Positions 42,347-52,142 of a stretch of DNA of 64,000 nt are shown one piece after another; the stretch's first letter is position 1; each line of letters begins with the position of its first letter. The DNA is taken from the NCBI RefSeq assembly GCF_004217315.1, contig NZ_SGWR01000001.1, forward strand, positions 310,001 to 374,000, in the 5' to 3' direction. Made by a program: the position numbers and the translations under genes. The notes beneath the pieces are model-generated. The model worked only from the letters and a program-made list of their open reading frames with translations, made no database searches and had not been told where the DNA came from. This stretch comes from Corticibacter populi (lineage in GTDB: Bacteria > Pseudomonadota > Gammaproteobacteria > Burkholderiales > Burkholderiaceae_C).

Positions 42347-43911
42347 CCAGGGCCGGTTCCGACCTCCCATACGCCGGCCAGCCACCCGCTGCAACGGCGT
42401 TGACAGGACCGAGTCTGAAGCTGCGCCTGCTGGCCTGGACGGTGCCGGTGCTGTTGCTGGGCAGCGTGGCGGGCATCTGGAGTTCCTGGCATGTGTTGCG
42501 GGAGCAGGCCGAGCAGGCCTATGACCGAGCGCTGGCGGGTGTGGTGCGCGCCATTGATCTGAACATCTCCACCGACAGCGGCGGCCTGGCACTGGCGCAA
42601 CCCTATCAGTTGCTGGAGTTCTTTCGTCTCACGGCCAGCGGCAACGTCTACTGGCGCGTCAGCACCGAGGACGGGCTCGCCGAGATCGGTCATGCGCGCC
42701 TGCCCATGCCCCAGGTCTTGCCGCCATCGGAGCAACTGCATTTTTTTTATGATCACTACATGGATGGCGAGCCGGTACGCGTGGCCATGCTGGTGCGCGA
42801 CATGGATCCGCCGCTGCCGCACGCGGGCACCCACCAGCGGGTCATCGTCCAGGTCGCCGAGAGCATGGAGGAGCGCGAGCGCTACACGCGCAGCCTGGTT
42901 CTGCAGTCGATCGGCCGGGATCTGCTGTTGATGCTGCTGCTGGTGCTGACTGTGGTGGGCGGGGTGATCGTGGCGTTCCGCCCGCTGGTGCGCTTGCAGG
43001 GCGAGGTGGCGCGCCGCGCCGGTGACGACCTGCGGCCCATTGCGCTGCAGGGCATTCCCGCCGAGGTGGTGCCGCTGGTCCAGGGTATCAACGGCCACAT
43101 GGCGCGCTTTGCCGAGCGTTCCCGCATGCAGCGCCAGTTCCTCGACGATGCCTCCCATCAGTTGCGCACGCCGCTGGCCATGCTGCGCACCAAGCTCGAA
43201 TATGCACTGCGCGAGCCTGATCCGCAGGAAATGCATGCGGCCCTGCTGGCCATGCGCAATGGCCTGGATCGCGCCGAGCGCGTCACCAACCAGATGCTGT
43301 CGCTGGCCAAGGCCCATGATGCCGGCGTGGCGGGCTCTGCGCAGCAGCGCCAGCGTTTCGAACTGGGCGCATTGCTGGAGGAGAGTGTGCGCCTGCTGCT
43401 GCCGGCGGCCCGCGTGCGCAAACTCGACTACGGGCTGGAACTGCCGGAGCAGAAAGTCCATGTATTCGGTCTGCGCTTGCTGTTGCAGGAGGCCATCCTC
43501 AACCTGCTGGACAACGCCATCAAATACAGCCCGGTGGGCGGCACGGTGCTCGCCAGCCTGGAACTGAGTGGGAGGCAGGCCCGCATCGTCGTGCAGGACA
43601 CGGGGCCCGGCATGAGCGCTGGCGACCGCCAGCAGGCTGGCGTGCGTTTTCGGCGTGGCGCGGCCGGGCGAGGCACATCCGGCGCCGGCCTGGGCCTGGC
43701 GATCGTGGATGCCATCGTGCGGGCGCATCACGGGCAGATGCGTCTGCTGCCGGTGCAGCCGGATGCGGCGTTGCCGGAATCGGAACCGGCAACGGAAAAT
43801 GCGAAGAGTGGGCCTGCTGAAGGACCCGATCCCGGGACCGGGCTGCGCGTGGAGTTGGTGTTTTCCCTAGTTGGGGTAAACACGGATTTGGATGGTTTGT
43901 CGCCAAATTGA
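42343..43911 (+). CDS. tctE: Sensor histidine kinase of tricarboxylate uptake (TctE-like)
   Basis: Membrane sensor kinase of 522 residues. Helix 1 is at about 29-48 and helix 2 at about 192-212, with a periplasmic sensor (2CSK-N type) between them. HAMP-like linker follows, then the phosphorylated His272 in DASHQLRTPLAML, the N box in ILNLLDNAIKYSP and the G boxes DTGPGMS and GAGLGLAI. The start is a TTG at 42343 that overlaps the tctD stop (TTGA) and has GGAGG at 42331-42335, so translation is coupled. A TTG at 42325 is the only upstream alternative. Confidence 0.93.
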   Translation: MTRAGSDLPYAGQPPAATALTGPSLKLRLLAWTVPVLLLGSVAGIWSSWHVLREQAEQAYDRALAGVVRAIDLNISTDSGGLALAQPYQLLEFFRLTASGNVYWRVSTEDGLAEIGHARLPMPQVLPPSEQLHFFYDHYMDGEPVRVAMLVRDMDPPLPHAGTHQRVIVQVAESMEERERYTRSLVLQSIGRDLLLMLLLVLTVVGGVIVAFRPLVRLQGEVARRAGDDLRPIALQGIPAEVVPLVQGINGHMARFAERSRMQRQFLDDASHQLRTPLAMLRTKLEYALREPDPQEMHAALLAMRNGLDRAERVTNQMLSLAKAHDAGVAGSAQQRQRFELGALLEESVRLLLPAARVRKLDYGLELPEQKVHVFGLRLLLQEAILNLLDNAIKYSPVGGTVLASLELSGRQARIVVQDTGPGMSAGDRQQAGVRFRRGAAGRGTSGAGLGLAIVDAIVRAHHGQMRLLPVQPDAALPESEPATENAKSGPAEGPDPGTGLRVELVFSLVGVNTDLDGLSPN

Positions 43912-44073
43912 AAGCTTTCTGAAAGCATTGCTGCGATACCTTCCGGTCCGCAGCCAGCACGGGGTCGCCGCGGAGACGGCCCGGCTGCAGCGTCCGACCC
44001 CGTTACCGTGACCATCGGTGACGAAGGCCAGCCCCCTGACGGTGACAGCACCAACGACAAGGAGACCGCTCGC

Positions 44074-45096
44074 ATGTCCAACCAACGATCATTCCCCACC
44101 ACCATCGGCCGCCTGCTGGGCAAGGCCTCGGCCGCCGCCTGCCTTGGCCTGTCCCTGCTGGCGCTGACCGGCACGGCGGTCCAGGCCGAGCCGCGCCGGC
44201 CCGAATGCATTGCGCCGGCGCAGCCCGGCGGCGGCTTCGATCTGACCTGCCGTCTCACGCAGGCCGCGCTCAAGGAGAGCGGGGCGCTGAAGAGCCCGCT
44301 GCGCATCGTCTACATGCCCGGCGGCGTGGGTGCGGTGGCCTACAACAACATCGTCGCGCAGCGGCCGGCCGAGGGCGGCGCCATCGTGGCCTTCTCGGGT
44401 GGTTCGCTGCTGAATCTGGCGCAGGGCAAGTTTGGCCGCTACACCGTCGATGACGTGCGCTGGCTGGCGGCCATCGGCGCCGACTATGGCGTGGCGGTGG
44501 TGCGCGAGGATTCACCGTTCCAGAACCTCTCGGACCTGATGGCTGCGCTCAAGGAAGATCCCAGCAAGGTCGTGTTCGGCGCAGGCGGCACCGTCGGCAG
44601 CCAGGACTGGATGAAGGCCGCGTTGACGGCCCGCGCCGCCGGCATCGATTACAAGCGCATGCGCTTCGTGGCCTTCGAAGGCGGCGGCGAGGGCATCACC
44701 GCGCTGCGTGGCAACCACATCCAGGCCTACATGGGCGATGCGGCCGAGGCGAGCACCATCCTCGAGGGCGGCGCGCCCATCAAGATCCTGGCGGTGTTCC
44801 ACAACGAACGCCTGCCGGGCCGCCTGGCCGAAGTGCCCACTGCCAAGGAGCAGGGCTTCGACATCGAGTGGCCGATCATCCGCGGCTTCTACCTGGGCCC
44901 CAAGGTCTCCGATGCCGACTATGACTGGTGGACCGATGCGTTCAAGACGGCCACTTCGCACGAGGCGTTTGCCAAGCTGCGCGAGCAGCAAGGCTTGTTC
45001 CCGTTCGATCTCTCCGGCCCGGCGCTTGATGCCTATGTGAAGGACCAGGTCAAGGAATACGCCGAGCTGGCCAAGTCCTTTGGACTGATCCAGTAA
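44074..45096 (+). CDS. tctC: Tripartite tricarboxylate transporter substrate-binding protein TctC
   Basis: Periplasmic binding protein of 340 residues. The signal peptide ends near GTAVQA. The Bug-family ligand loops are seen as APAQPGGGFDLTCR and the later GAGGTVGSQDWMKAAL. AAGGAG at 44059-44064 precedes ATG 44074. It is the first of three transporter genes in order tctC-tctB-tctA, 162 bases after the sensor kinase, and captures tricarboxylates for the membrane pair. Confidence 0.93.
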   Translation: MSNQRSFPTTIGRLLGKASAAACLGLSLLALTGTAVQAEPRRPECIAPAQPGGGFDLTCRLTQAALKESGALKSPLRIVYMPGGVGAVAYNNIVAQRPAEGGAIVAFSGGSLLNLAQGKFGRYTVDDVRWLAAIGADYGVAVVREDSPFQNLSDLMAALKEDPSKVVFGAGGTVGSQDWMKAALTARAAGIDYKRMRFVAFEGGGEGITALRGNHIQAYMGDAAEASTILEGGAPIKILAVFHNERLPGRLAEVPTAKEQGFDIEWPIIRGFYLGPKVSDADYDWWTDAFKTATSHEAFAKLREQQGLFPFDLSGPALDAYVKDQVKEYAELAKSFGLIQ

Positions 45097-45229
45097 TCCA
45101 GCAACCCGCGGCAGATTCGGCAACCACGGCAGGCGCAGCACCGCACGGCCCGCCCATGCGCTTGCTGCCGCAGTGGTCCGGCGGGCCAGAGCTGCCGTGC
45201 CCGGCGTGCATCCCGGAAGGACAAGACAC

Positions 45230-45667
45230 ATGAATGATCGAAAACTCGGCATTGCGGCGCTGGCGCTGGCAGTGGTGATGTTCTGGCAGGGCTGGGGCCT
45301 GGAGGCGCCATTCTCCTACGAGCCACTGGGCCCGCGGGCCTTTCCGCTGCTGATCGCGGCGGTGATGGCTGTGTGCGGCATCGTGCTGGTGGTCAAGGGC
45401 GGCGGCCAGTCCGAGCCCAATCCACCGGGTGCCAGCCTGCGCATCGGCGCGATGTTCCTCGTCATCGTCGGTTACGCGCTGATCTACCAGCCGGCCGGTT
45501 TCATCATCGCCACCGCGCTGATGACGATGCTGGTGGGCCGCCTCTTCGGTGGCGGCTGGCTCAAGCCCGCCGTCTGCGGGGTGCTCGGCTCGGTGCTGTT
45601 CTTCTTTCTGTTTGACCGCGTCCTGGACGTGGTGCTCCCACTTGGCGTGCTGGAGGCCTGGCTATGA
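45230..45667 (+). CDS. tctB: Tripartite tricarboxylate transporter small membrane subunit TctB
   Basis: Small membrane protein of 145 residues with four hydrophobic helices; the PLGPRAFPLLIA motif after the first helix is typical of TctB. GGAAGGAC precedes ATG 45230. Its stop overlaps the tctA start in an ATGA. It pairs with TctA to form the membrane part of the secondary transporter. Confidence 0.93.
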   Translation: MNDRKLGIAALALAVVMFWQGWGLEAPFSYEPLGPRAFPLLIAAVMAVCGIVLVVKGGGQSEPNPPGASLRIGAMFLVIVGYALIYQPAGFIIATALMTMLVGRLFGGGWLKPAVCGVLGSVLFFFLFDRVLDVVLPLGVLEAWL

Positions 45668-47175
45668 ATGAAATCCTCGGCGCCCTGGCTCAGGGCTTTG
45701 GCGTGGCGTTCACGCCCACCAACTTGCTGGTGGCAGCCATCGGCTCGTTCTTTGGCACCATCGTCGGCGTGCTGCCCGGGCTGGGCCCGATCAACGGCGT
45801 GGCGATGCTCATCCCGGTGGCATTCGCCATGAACCTGCCCCCCGAGACCGCGCTGATCCTGCTGGCGGCCGTGTATGTCGGGGCCGAATATGGCGGACGC
45901 ATCACCTCGATCCTCATCAACGTGCCGGGCGAGGCCGCCTCGGTCATGACCACGCTCGACGGCTATCCACTGGCGCGCCAGGGCCTGGGCAGCGTGGCGC
46001 TGTCGCTGTCGGCCTGGGCCTCTTTCTTCGGCTCGCTGGTGGCCTTCATCGGCATCGTCATCTTCGCGCCGATACTGGCCAAGTGGGCCCTGGCTTTCGG
46101 TCCGGCCGAATACTTCGTGCTGATGGTGTTCGCTTTCTGCTGCCTCACAGGCCTGCTGGGCAACCAGCCCGTCAAGGGGGTGCTGGCGGCGATGATCGGG
46201 CTGGGCATCTCCACCGTCGGGGTCGATTCCAATTCCGGTGTCTACCGTTACACCTTCGACCTGCCCAACCTCTCGGACGGCATCGACTTCGTGGTCGTGG
46301 TGATCGCGCTGTTCGCCATCAGCGAAATGCTGCAGATGCTCGAACACGTGGTTGGCGGCATGTCCGTGAAAGTGCCCAAGAGCGGGCGCAAGCTGTTCAA
46401 CTTCACCGAGTGGAAGTTCACGCTGCCCAGCGTGATCCGCTCGAGCCTGACCGGCTTCGGCCTGGGCGTGCTGCCCGGTGCCGGTGCCAGCGTGGCATCG
46501 GCCATCGCCTATGCCAACGAGAAGCGCATCACCGAGCAGAAGGACCCGAATGCCAAGTTCGGCAAGGGCGACATGCGCGGCCTGACGGCGCCCGAGTCGG
46601 CCAACAACGCCTCGGCGACCGGTTCCTTCATTCCCATGCTGACGCTGGGTGTGCCGGGCTCGGGCACCACGGCGGTGATGATGGGCGCGCTCACGCTCTA
46701 CAACATCACCCCCGGGCCGGTGCTGTTCGAGCAGCAGCCGCAGCTGGTCTGGGGCCTGATCGCCTCGCTGCTGGTTGCCAATGTGATCCTGCTGATCATG
46801 AACATCCCGATGGTGCGCGTGTTCGCCAGCATCCTGTCGATCCCGCCATGGCTGCTGGTGCCGGGCATCGTGTGCGTGAGCATCATCGGCGTGTATTCGA
46901 TCAACGCCACCCGCTTCGATCTGCTGCTGGTGGCAGGCATCGGGCTGATCGGCTACTTCCTGCGCAAGGCCGAGGTGCCGATGGCGCCGTTGATCCTGGG
47001 AGTGGTGCTGGGCAACATGATGGAGCAGAATCTGCGCCGTGCGCTGGCAATCTCCAACGGCGATGCGGCCATCCTGTTCGCCAGCCCGGTGACCATCGCG
47101 TTCTGGGTACTGTCGATCGGCGTCATCGCCTTCCCGCTGCTGCTCAAACAGTGGAAGAAGCGCCGCGCCGGGTGA
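45664..47175 (+). CDS. tctA: Tripartite tricarboxylate transporter large membrane subunit TctA
   Basis: Integral membrane permease of 503 residues with about twelve helices. The two family signatures are visible: [17 protein letters not shown] near residue 35 and the related [20 protein letters not shown] near 262, which reflect an internal repeat. Also seen is [29 protein letters not shown] (first part, near 315). ATG 45664 overlaps the tctB stop. It provides the sodium- or proton-driven uptake path for citrate-like substrates. Confidence 0.95.
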   Translation: MNEILGALAQGFGVAFTPTNLLVAAIGSFFGTIVGVLPGLGPINGVAMLIPVAFAMNLPPETALILLAAVYVGAEYGGRITSILINVPGEAASVMTTLDGYPLARQGLGSVALSLSAWASFFGSLVAFIGIVIFAPILAKWALAFGPAEYFVLMVFAFCCLTGLLGNQPVKGVLAAMIGLGISTVGVDSNSGVYRYTFDLPNLSDGIDFVVVVIALFAISEMLQMLEHVVGGMSVKVPKSGRKLFNFTEWKFTLPSVIRSSLTGFGLGVLPGAGASVASAIAYANEKRITEQKDPNAKFGKGDMRGLTAPESANNASATGSFIPMLTLGVPGSGTTAVMMGALTLYNITPGPVLFEQQPQLVWGLIASLLVANVILLIMNIPMVRVFASILSIPPWLLVPGIVCVSIIGVYSINATRFDLLLVAGIGLIGYFLRKAEVPMAPLILGVVLGNMMEQNLRRALAISNGDAAILFASPVTIAFWVLSIGVIAFPLLLKQWKKRRAG

Positions 47176-47297
47176 GGCTGGGCCGCGATCACGGGCGCTG
47201 AAGCCCCTGCGCATTCTCTGGCCGGCCGGTTGCGTGCCGGTGCCCTGTGCCATGGGCCAGCGGAACGAGGGCCGTTCTGCTGGCCCGCCTTTTTTTG

Positions 47298-48368
47298 ATG
47301 TCCATGGAATATCCGAAGAATCTGGCTGCCTTGCTGCTGGGCTTGGCCATTGCCCTGCTGGGTGCCATGCTGGCGCTGTGGATCAACATGCCCCTGCCAT
47401 GGATGCTGGGGCCGCTGCTCCTGACCGCGGCCACGCGCATCGGCGGCGTGCCCAGCCGCTGCGCACCCTTGTTCAACCAGTTCGGCCGCTGGATGATCGG
47501 TGTCTCGCTGGGGCTGTACTTCACGCCCCAGGTGGCCGCCAGCCTGGCGCAGCACTGGCCGCTGATCCTGCTGAGCATGGCCTACGCCATGCTGCTGGCC
47601 TGCATTGGCTACTGGGTCTACCAGCGTTATGCGGGGCTCGATGCCACCACCGCCTGGTTCGCGGCGGCCATCGGCAGTGCCAGCGAAATGGCCAACATGG
47701 CGCAGCGCCATGGCGCCCGCATCGACCAGGTGGCCTCGGTGCACAGCATGCGGGTGCTGCTGGTGGTGGTAATCATGCCGTTCGCGTTCCGCTGGTTCAG
47801 CGAGCATGGCGCTACGCCATTGCCGGACGTGCGCGAGGTGCACTGGCCTGGCCTGCTCTGGCTGGTGCTGGGCGCGTGGGTGAGTGGCTGGCTGTTCCAG
47901 CGCTTGCGGCTGCCCAACGGCTGGATGCTCGGGCCGATGACCTTCGCCATGATCGTGACGCTGTTCGACATCCGGCTCTCGGCGCTGCCGCAATGGCTCT
48001 CCTGGGCCGGGCAGTTGTGCATCGGCTGGTCGCTCGGCGACAAGTACCGGCCGGATTTTTTGCGCTCGGCGCCGCGCCTGCTGGGGATGGTGGCGCTGTC
48101 TTCGCTGGCCTTCATGGGCAGTTCGGTGGTACTGGGTTGGGCGCTGGCGCAGTGGATCGATGTGCCCGCTGCCACACTGATCCTGGCCCTGGTGCCTGGT
48201 GGCATTGCCGAGATGACGATCACCGCCAAAGTGCTGGGCCTGGGCGTGCCGCTGGTGACGGCCATGCAGGTCGCACGCATGCTGTGTGTGGTGCTGACCA
48301 CCGGCTGGATCTACCAGCGCTGGCTGGCGCCACGCGGGCATGACGGCAGCGCCGGTCTGCGCGGCTGA
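47298..48368 (+). CDS. AbrB-family integral membrane protein
   Basis: Membrane protein of 356 residues from the family known as AbrB duplication or ammonia monooxygenase-like, which despite its name is not a transcription factor or a monooxygenase. Nine to eleven helices are visible, and the motif PWMLGPLLLTA at the N-terminal half recurs as GWMLGPMTFAM in the second half, showing the internal duplication. ALVPGGIAEMTITAK is also conserved. It follows tctA on the same strand by 122 bases; AbrB-type proteins often neighbour tct or Bug genes in this group of bacteria. Transport substrate unknown. Confidence 0.86.
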   Translation: MSMEYPKNLAALLLGLAIALLGAMLALWINMPLPWMLGPLLLTAATRIGGVPSRCAPLFNQFGRWMIGVSLGLYFTPQVAASLAQHWPLILLSMAYAMLLACIGYWVYQRYAGLDATTAWFAAAIGSASEMANMAQRHGARIDQVASVHSMRVLLVVVIMPFAFRWFSEHGATPLPDVREVHWPGLLWLVLGAWVSGWLFQRLRLPNGWMLGPMTFAMIVTLFDIRLSALPQWLSWAGQLCIGWSLGDKYRPDFLRSAPRLLGMVALSSLAFMGSSVVLGWALAQWIDVPAATLILALVPGGIAEMTITAKVLGLGVPLVTAMQVARMLCVVLTTGWIYQRWLAPRGHDGSAGLRG

Positions 48369-48473
48369 AGCCTTGACGCTGCCGTGCGGTTGGCCGGGCT
48401 ATGCTGGGGTATAAACGGATGATCGGGATGCATGTCCGAGCGTCCCCGTTCCTCTGCTTGACAAGGAGTCACC

Positions 48474-48953
48474 ATGAAAATCCTGCTGCCCGTTGACGGC
48501 ACCTCGCTGTCCGAGAACGAAACCCGCTTTGCGCTGCGCCTGGTGGCCGAAGGCCTGCGTGCCGAATTCGTGTTGGCCAATGTGCAGGAGCCGCCGAGCT
48601 TCTACGAGCTGCTGACCACTCAGGACCCGGAGGCCCATGCCGAGGTGGCGCTGCAATCGGGCGAGGACATGGTGGCACCGGCGGCGGCCATTCTGCGTGC
48701 GGCCAATGTGCCTTTCACCACCGTCGTGACCACCGGTGATCCGGTCCGCTCGCTGCTCGATGTGATCGAGGCCGAGGGCGTGGACATGGTCATCATCGGT
48801 GCGCGGCCGATGGGGGTGCTGCGCAGCGCCGTCGATGGCTCGACCTCGCGCCGCCTGTTCCAATATGCCAGCGTGCCGGTGCTGCTGGTGAATCCGCATC
48901 CGGGCGAGGTGGAAGGGGGACTGGACGCAGAGCAGGCATCGACCCAGGGTTGA
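48474..48953 (+). CDS. Universal stress protein (UspA family)
   Basis: Single-domain Usp of 159 residues. The N-terminus KILLPVDGTSLSENETRFA, the segment VDMVIIGARPMGVLRSAVDGS with the ATP-binding G-x2-G-like pattern, and the ending ASVPVLLVN are standard for the family. AAGGAG precedes ATG 48474. The gene is monocistronic in appearance, separated by 105 bases from the AbrB-type gene. Role in stress tolerance is inferred from the family. Confidence 0.93.
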   Translation: MKILLPVDGTSLSENETRFALRLVAEGLRAEFVLANVQEPPSFYELLTTQDPEAHAEVALQSGEDMVAPAAAILRAANVPFTTVVTTGDPVRSLLDVIEAEGVDMVIIGARPMGVLRSAVDGSTSRRLFQYASVPVLLVNPHPGEVEGGLDAEQASTQG

Positions 48954-49055
48954 TGATGCCGGCATGGGCTTGCGGCAGGCGGGCCGCGGTGGGCGCCGCA
49001 CATCGGCGACAATAGCCGCTTTTCGCCCGAGCCTCCCCGAGGCCTTCCTGTCGCC

Positions 49056-50408
49056 ATGCCTTCGCAAGCCCTTCCCGACATCTCCGACCTGCATTCCCTC
49101 GACGCCTGGCTGGCCTACTGCGAAAGCATTCACCCCACCACCATCGAACTGGGACTGGAGCGCATCCAGCGGGTGGCCGATGCGCTGCAGTTGCGTTTCG
49201 ACTGCCCCGTCATCACCGTGGCCGGCACCAATGGCAAGGGCTCGACCTGCGCGATGCTCGAAGCCATTGCCGGCCAGGCCGGCTACCAGACTGGCGTCTA
49301 CAGCTCGCCGCACCTGGTGCATTTCGAGGAGCGTTGCCGCATCCGTGGCGAGATCGTCCGGGCCGAGCAGCTGCTGCCGCATTTCGCCGCCGTCGAGGCC
49401 GCGCGCCGCCAGGCCGGCGAGGGCGGGGCGGCGGTATCGCTAAGCTATTTCGAATTCACCACGCTGGTCATCGCCCGATTGCTCAGCCAGAGCGGCCTCG
49501 ATGTGGTGATCCTGGAGGTGGGGCTGGGCGGTCGGCTCGACGCCACCAACATCTTCGATGCCGATTGCGCGATCATCACCAGCATCGACATCGACCATAC
49601 CGAGTTCCTGGGGCCCGACCGTGAATCGATCGGCCGCGAGAAGGCCGGCATCATGCGCGCCGGCAAACCCGCCATCGTCTCCGACCCGGTGCCGCCACAA
49701 TCGGTCATCACCCATGCCGAGGCCATTGGTGCCGATCTCTGGCTGGTGGGGCGCGACTTCAATTATTCCGGCGACCGCCAGCAGTGGAACTGGGCCGGGC
49801 GCGGCAAGCGCTTCGCGGGGCTGGCCTATCCGGCGCTGCGCGGTGCCAACCAGCTGCTCAATGCCGCGGGCGTGCTGGCGGCGCTGCAGGCGCTGCGGCC
49901 CGTGCTGCCGGTGACCGCCCAGGCCATCCGCGAAGGTCTGGCGCTGGTGGACATGCCTGGGCGCTTCCAGATCGTGCCCGGCCAGCCCACGCTGGTGCTG
50001 GACGTGGCCCACAACCCGCACTCGGTGGCCGCGCTGGCCGCCAACCTCGATGCGATGGGCTTCTTTCCCGCCACGCATGCGGTGTTCGGCGCCATGCATG
50101 ACAAGGATCTCAACGCCGTCATGCAGAAGATCGGCCCGCTGATCGACCGCTGGTACTTCACCGATCTGCCGTTGCCCCGGGCCGAAAAGGCCTCGGCATT
50201 GCTCAAGCGCTGGCAAGCCCTGCAGATGGTAGCGGCGCGTCCGCGCGAAGTCCCGGCGCAAATATTTCCGGATCCGCAAAAGGCTTTGGATGCGGCCGCC
50301 AGCGTGGCGGAGCCGACTGATAGAATCGTGGTTTTCGGCTCGTTCTATACGGTCGGAGGGGTCTTGCAGCATGGTGTGCCGCGCCTGTCGGCGCCGCATC
50401 TGCATTGA
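49056..50408 (+). CDS. folC: Bifunctional dihydrofolate synthase/folylpolyglutamate synthase
   Basis: Mur-ligase-family enzyme of 450 residues that adds glutamate to dihydropteroate and to folates. The ATP loop VAGTNGKGSTC lies at 55-65, and ATNIFDADCAIITSIDIDH (first part, with the catalytic segment GRLDATN) and the C-terminal LVLDVAHNPHS are typical. It opens the conserved plus-strand block folC-SPOR-cvpA-purF. Confidence 0.96.
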   Translation: MPSQALPDISDLHSLDAWLAYCESIHPTTIELGLERIQRVADALQLRFDCPVITVAGTNGKGSTCAMLEAIAGQAGYQTGVYSSPHLVHFEERCRIRGEIVRAEQLLPHFAAVEAARRQAGEGGAAVSLSYFEFTTLVIARLLSQSGLDVVILEVGLGGRLDATNIFDADCAIITSIDIDHTEFLGPDRESIGREKAGIMRAGKPAIVSDPVPPQSVITHAEAIGADLWLVGRDFNYSGDRQQWNWAGRGKRFAGLAYPALRGANQLLNAAGVLAALQALRPVLPVTAQAIREGLALVDMPGRFQIVPGQPTLVLDVAHNPHSVAALAANLDAMGFFPATHAVFGAMHDKDLNAVMQKIGPLIDRWYFTDLPLPRAEKASALLKRWQALQMVAARPREVPAQIFPDPQKALDAAASVAEPTDRIVVFGSFYTVGGVLQHGVPRLSAPHLH

Positions 50409-50456
50409 TTTTGCACTGCATTTCCTGCCGTCCACTGCTTTGGATCACACGCCCCC

Positions 50457-51419
50457 ATGGCACTTTTTGAATCGCGCAAGAAAGCCGAGCCAGCAGAAGA
50501 GACAGGCTCGCGCAACAGCGGCCGCCGGCGTTCCGCAGCCGGCTCGGTCGATGACATGCGCCGGCGCGCACGCCACCGCCTCATTGGCGCCTGCCTGCTG
50601 GTGCTGGCCGCCATCGTGGTGTTTCCGATGCTGTTCGACACCCAGCCGCGGCCGGTCGCCGTCAATGCCGAGGTGAGCATTCCCGGCGTGGATTCGGCTC
50701 CGCCGCTGGCGCTGCCGGCCAGCTCGGCCGCCAACAACGCCGCAAGCGGTGACGTCCATGGCCTGGGTGAGGGCGAGGAAGTGGTGGCACTCGCAGCACC
50801 TTCCGCGTCTCCGGGCTCGGCTGCCCAGCCGCAGGCCCCGAATGCCGCCAGTGCCACGGCACCGACGGCGGCGCAGCGTGCGGCCGAGGCTGCGCGCCGC
50901 CCGGAGGCCACTGCGCCAGGCAATGCCCGCACGCCACCGGCCGGACAGAACGCGAATCAGGGCAACAATCCGCCCGCAGCACAACCCCCCGCTGCGCAGC
51001 CGGGCTCGCGCCCTTCGGCTGCCAGCCAGGCCGCCACGCCCGAGCCGCCGCCCGCCGCCAAGCCACCGCCGCCGGTGCAACCACCGCCCGCGCAGCCGCC
51101 GGCCTCGGTGCGCGCCGACGAGGCCGCGCGCGCGCGCGCGCTGCTCGAAGGCAAGCCGGTCGAGACCGTGGTGCCCAGCCGCAGCGAGGAAGGCCGCTTC
51201 ATCGTGCAGGTGGGTGCATTCTCGGACGACGCCAAGGTGCGTGAGGTGCGTTCCAAGCTCGATCAGCTGGGCCTCAAGACCTACACCCAGGTGGTGCAGA
51301 CCGGTGCTGGCCGCGCCACGCGTGTGCGTGTCGGGCCGTTTGGCAGCCGTGCCGAGGCGAATCAGGCGGCCGAACGGGTCAAGGCAGCAAATCTGCCGGC
51401 GGCCATCATGTCGCTGTGA
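50457..51419 (+). CDS. SPOR-domain membrane protein (DedD-like)
   Basis: Inner-membrane protein of 320 residues with a cytoplasmic basic N-terminus, one transmembrane helix at about 41-60 (RLIGACLLVLAAIVVFPMLF), a long Ala/Pro-rich periplasmic linker and a C-terminal SPOR domain at about 243-318 (RFIVQVGAFSDDAKVREVRSKL first half). SPOR domains bind denuded peptidoglycan at the division site, and its place between folC and cvpA is that of DedD. The linker contains a run of seven CG dinucleotides at 51125-51138. Confidence 0.93.
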   Translation: MALFESRKKAEPAEETGSRNSGRRRSAAGSVDDMRRRARHRLIGACLLVLAAIVVFPMLFDTQPRPVAVNAEVSIPGVDSAPPLALPASSAANNAASGDVHGLGEGEEVVALAAPSASPGSAAQPQAPNAASATAPTAAQRAAEAARRPEATAPGNARTPPAGQNANQGNNPPAAQPPAAQPGSRPSAASQAATPEPPPAAKPPPPVQPPPAQPPASVRADEAARARALLEGKPVETVVPSRSEEGRFIVQVGAFSDDAKVREVRSKLDQLGLKTYTQVVQTGAGRATRVRVGPFGSRAEANQAAERVKAANLPAAIMSL

Positions 51420-51515
51420 ACACCGGTTTCATCAGCGTCGCCGTCGTGCTTTTGTCGCCGGCCGAATCCATGACGGCGCGGTGCGTGCACGTGGCCCCAT
51501 GACCATTGCGCAACC

Positions 51516-52055
51516 ATGGTGCTGAGCTGGTTCGATGTTTTCTTTCTGATGCTGGCGGCGCTCTCGGTGGCGTTCGGGGCTTGGCGTGGCTTCGTGTTCG
51601 AGAGCATCAGCGTGCTGGGCTGGATTGCCGGCTTCTTTGCTGCCATGCAGTGGGGGCCGCAGCTGGGCCTGTGGTTGCCGGGCGAGGCCCTGGCCGAGGA
51701 GGCCAGGCGGGCGCTGGGCATGCTGGCGGTGTTCGTTCTGGCGGTGTTCCTGTCGTCGATGCTGGCGTCGCTTGCGCGCGCCTCGGTCCAGGCGCTGGGC
51801 ATGCGAGCCGCCGATCGTGTCATCGGTGCGGGGTTCGGCCTGCTGCGCATCGTGTTGCTGGGGGTGGCACTGACGGTCGTGCTGCATGTACTGCAGTGGC
51901 AGGATGCTCCCTGGTGGCGCGAATCCGCGCTGGCTGGCCCGTTGGATACCGCGCGCCTTGAATTGGCGCGCATGCTGCCCAATTGGAAGGTGCTGCAGCC
52001 GGTGCCGCCCGTCGAGCTGCCGCCTGCGCTGGAAGCGGGGCGGCAGCTGCTGTAG
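51516..52055 (+). CDS. cvpA: CvpA family membrane protein
   Basis: Membrane protein of 179 residues with four hydrophobic helices; the N-terminal SWFDVFFLMLAALSVAFGAWRGFV is the CvpA signature. In enterobacteria CvpA is needed for colicin V production and envelope homeostasis; its molecular role is unclear. It precedes purF by 87 bases, the usual cvpA-purF linkage. Confidence 0.94.
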   Translation: MVLSWFDVFFLMLAALSVAFGAWRGFVFESISVLGWIAGFFAAMQWGPQLGLWLPGEALAEEARRALGMLAVFVLAVFLSSMLASLARASVQALGMRAADRVIGAGFGLLRIVLLGVALTVVLHVLQWQDAPWWRESALAGPLDTARLELARMLPNWKVLQPVPPVELPPALEAGRQLL

Positions 52056-52142
52056 GCCACCGTCGGTGGTAGTTGGATCGGTTCGGAATCATGGCGCAGG
52101 GCTGCGGCAGCGCCTCTTGAATGTCGCGCAAGGAGTATTTTC

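Noticed and set aside
45484-47253. Open frame of 589 codons on the minus strand opposite tctA
   Set aside because: Composition is dominated by Gln, His, Arg and Asp, the usual mirror of a high-GC gene on the other strand, and tctA has clear family motifs.
46953-48341. Open frame of 462 codons on the minus strand opposite the AbrB-type gene
   Set aside because: No motif or ribosome site, and the opposite strand encodes a conserved membrane protein.
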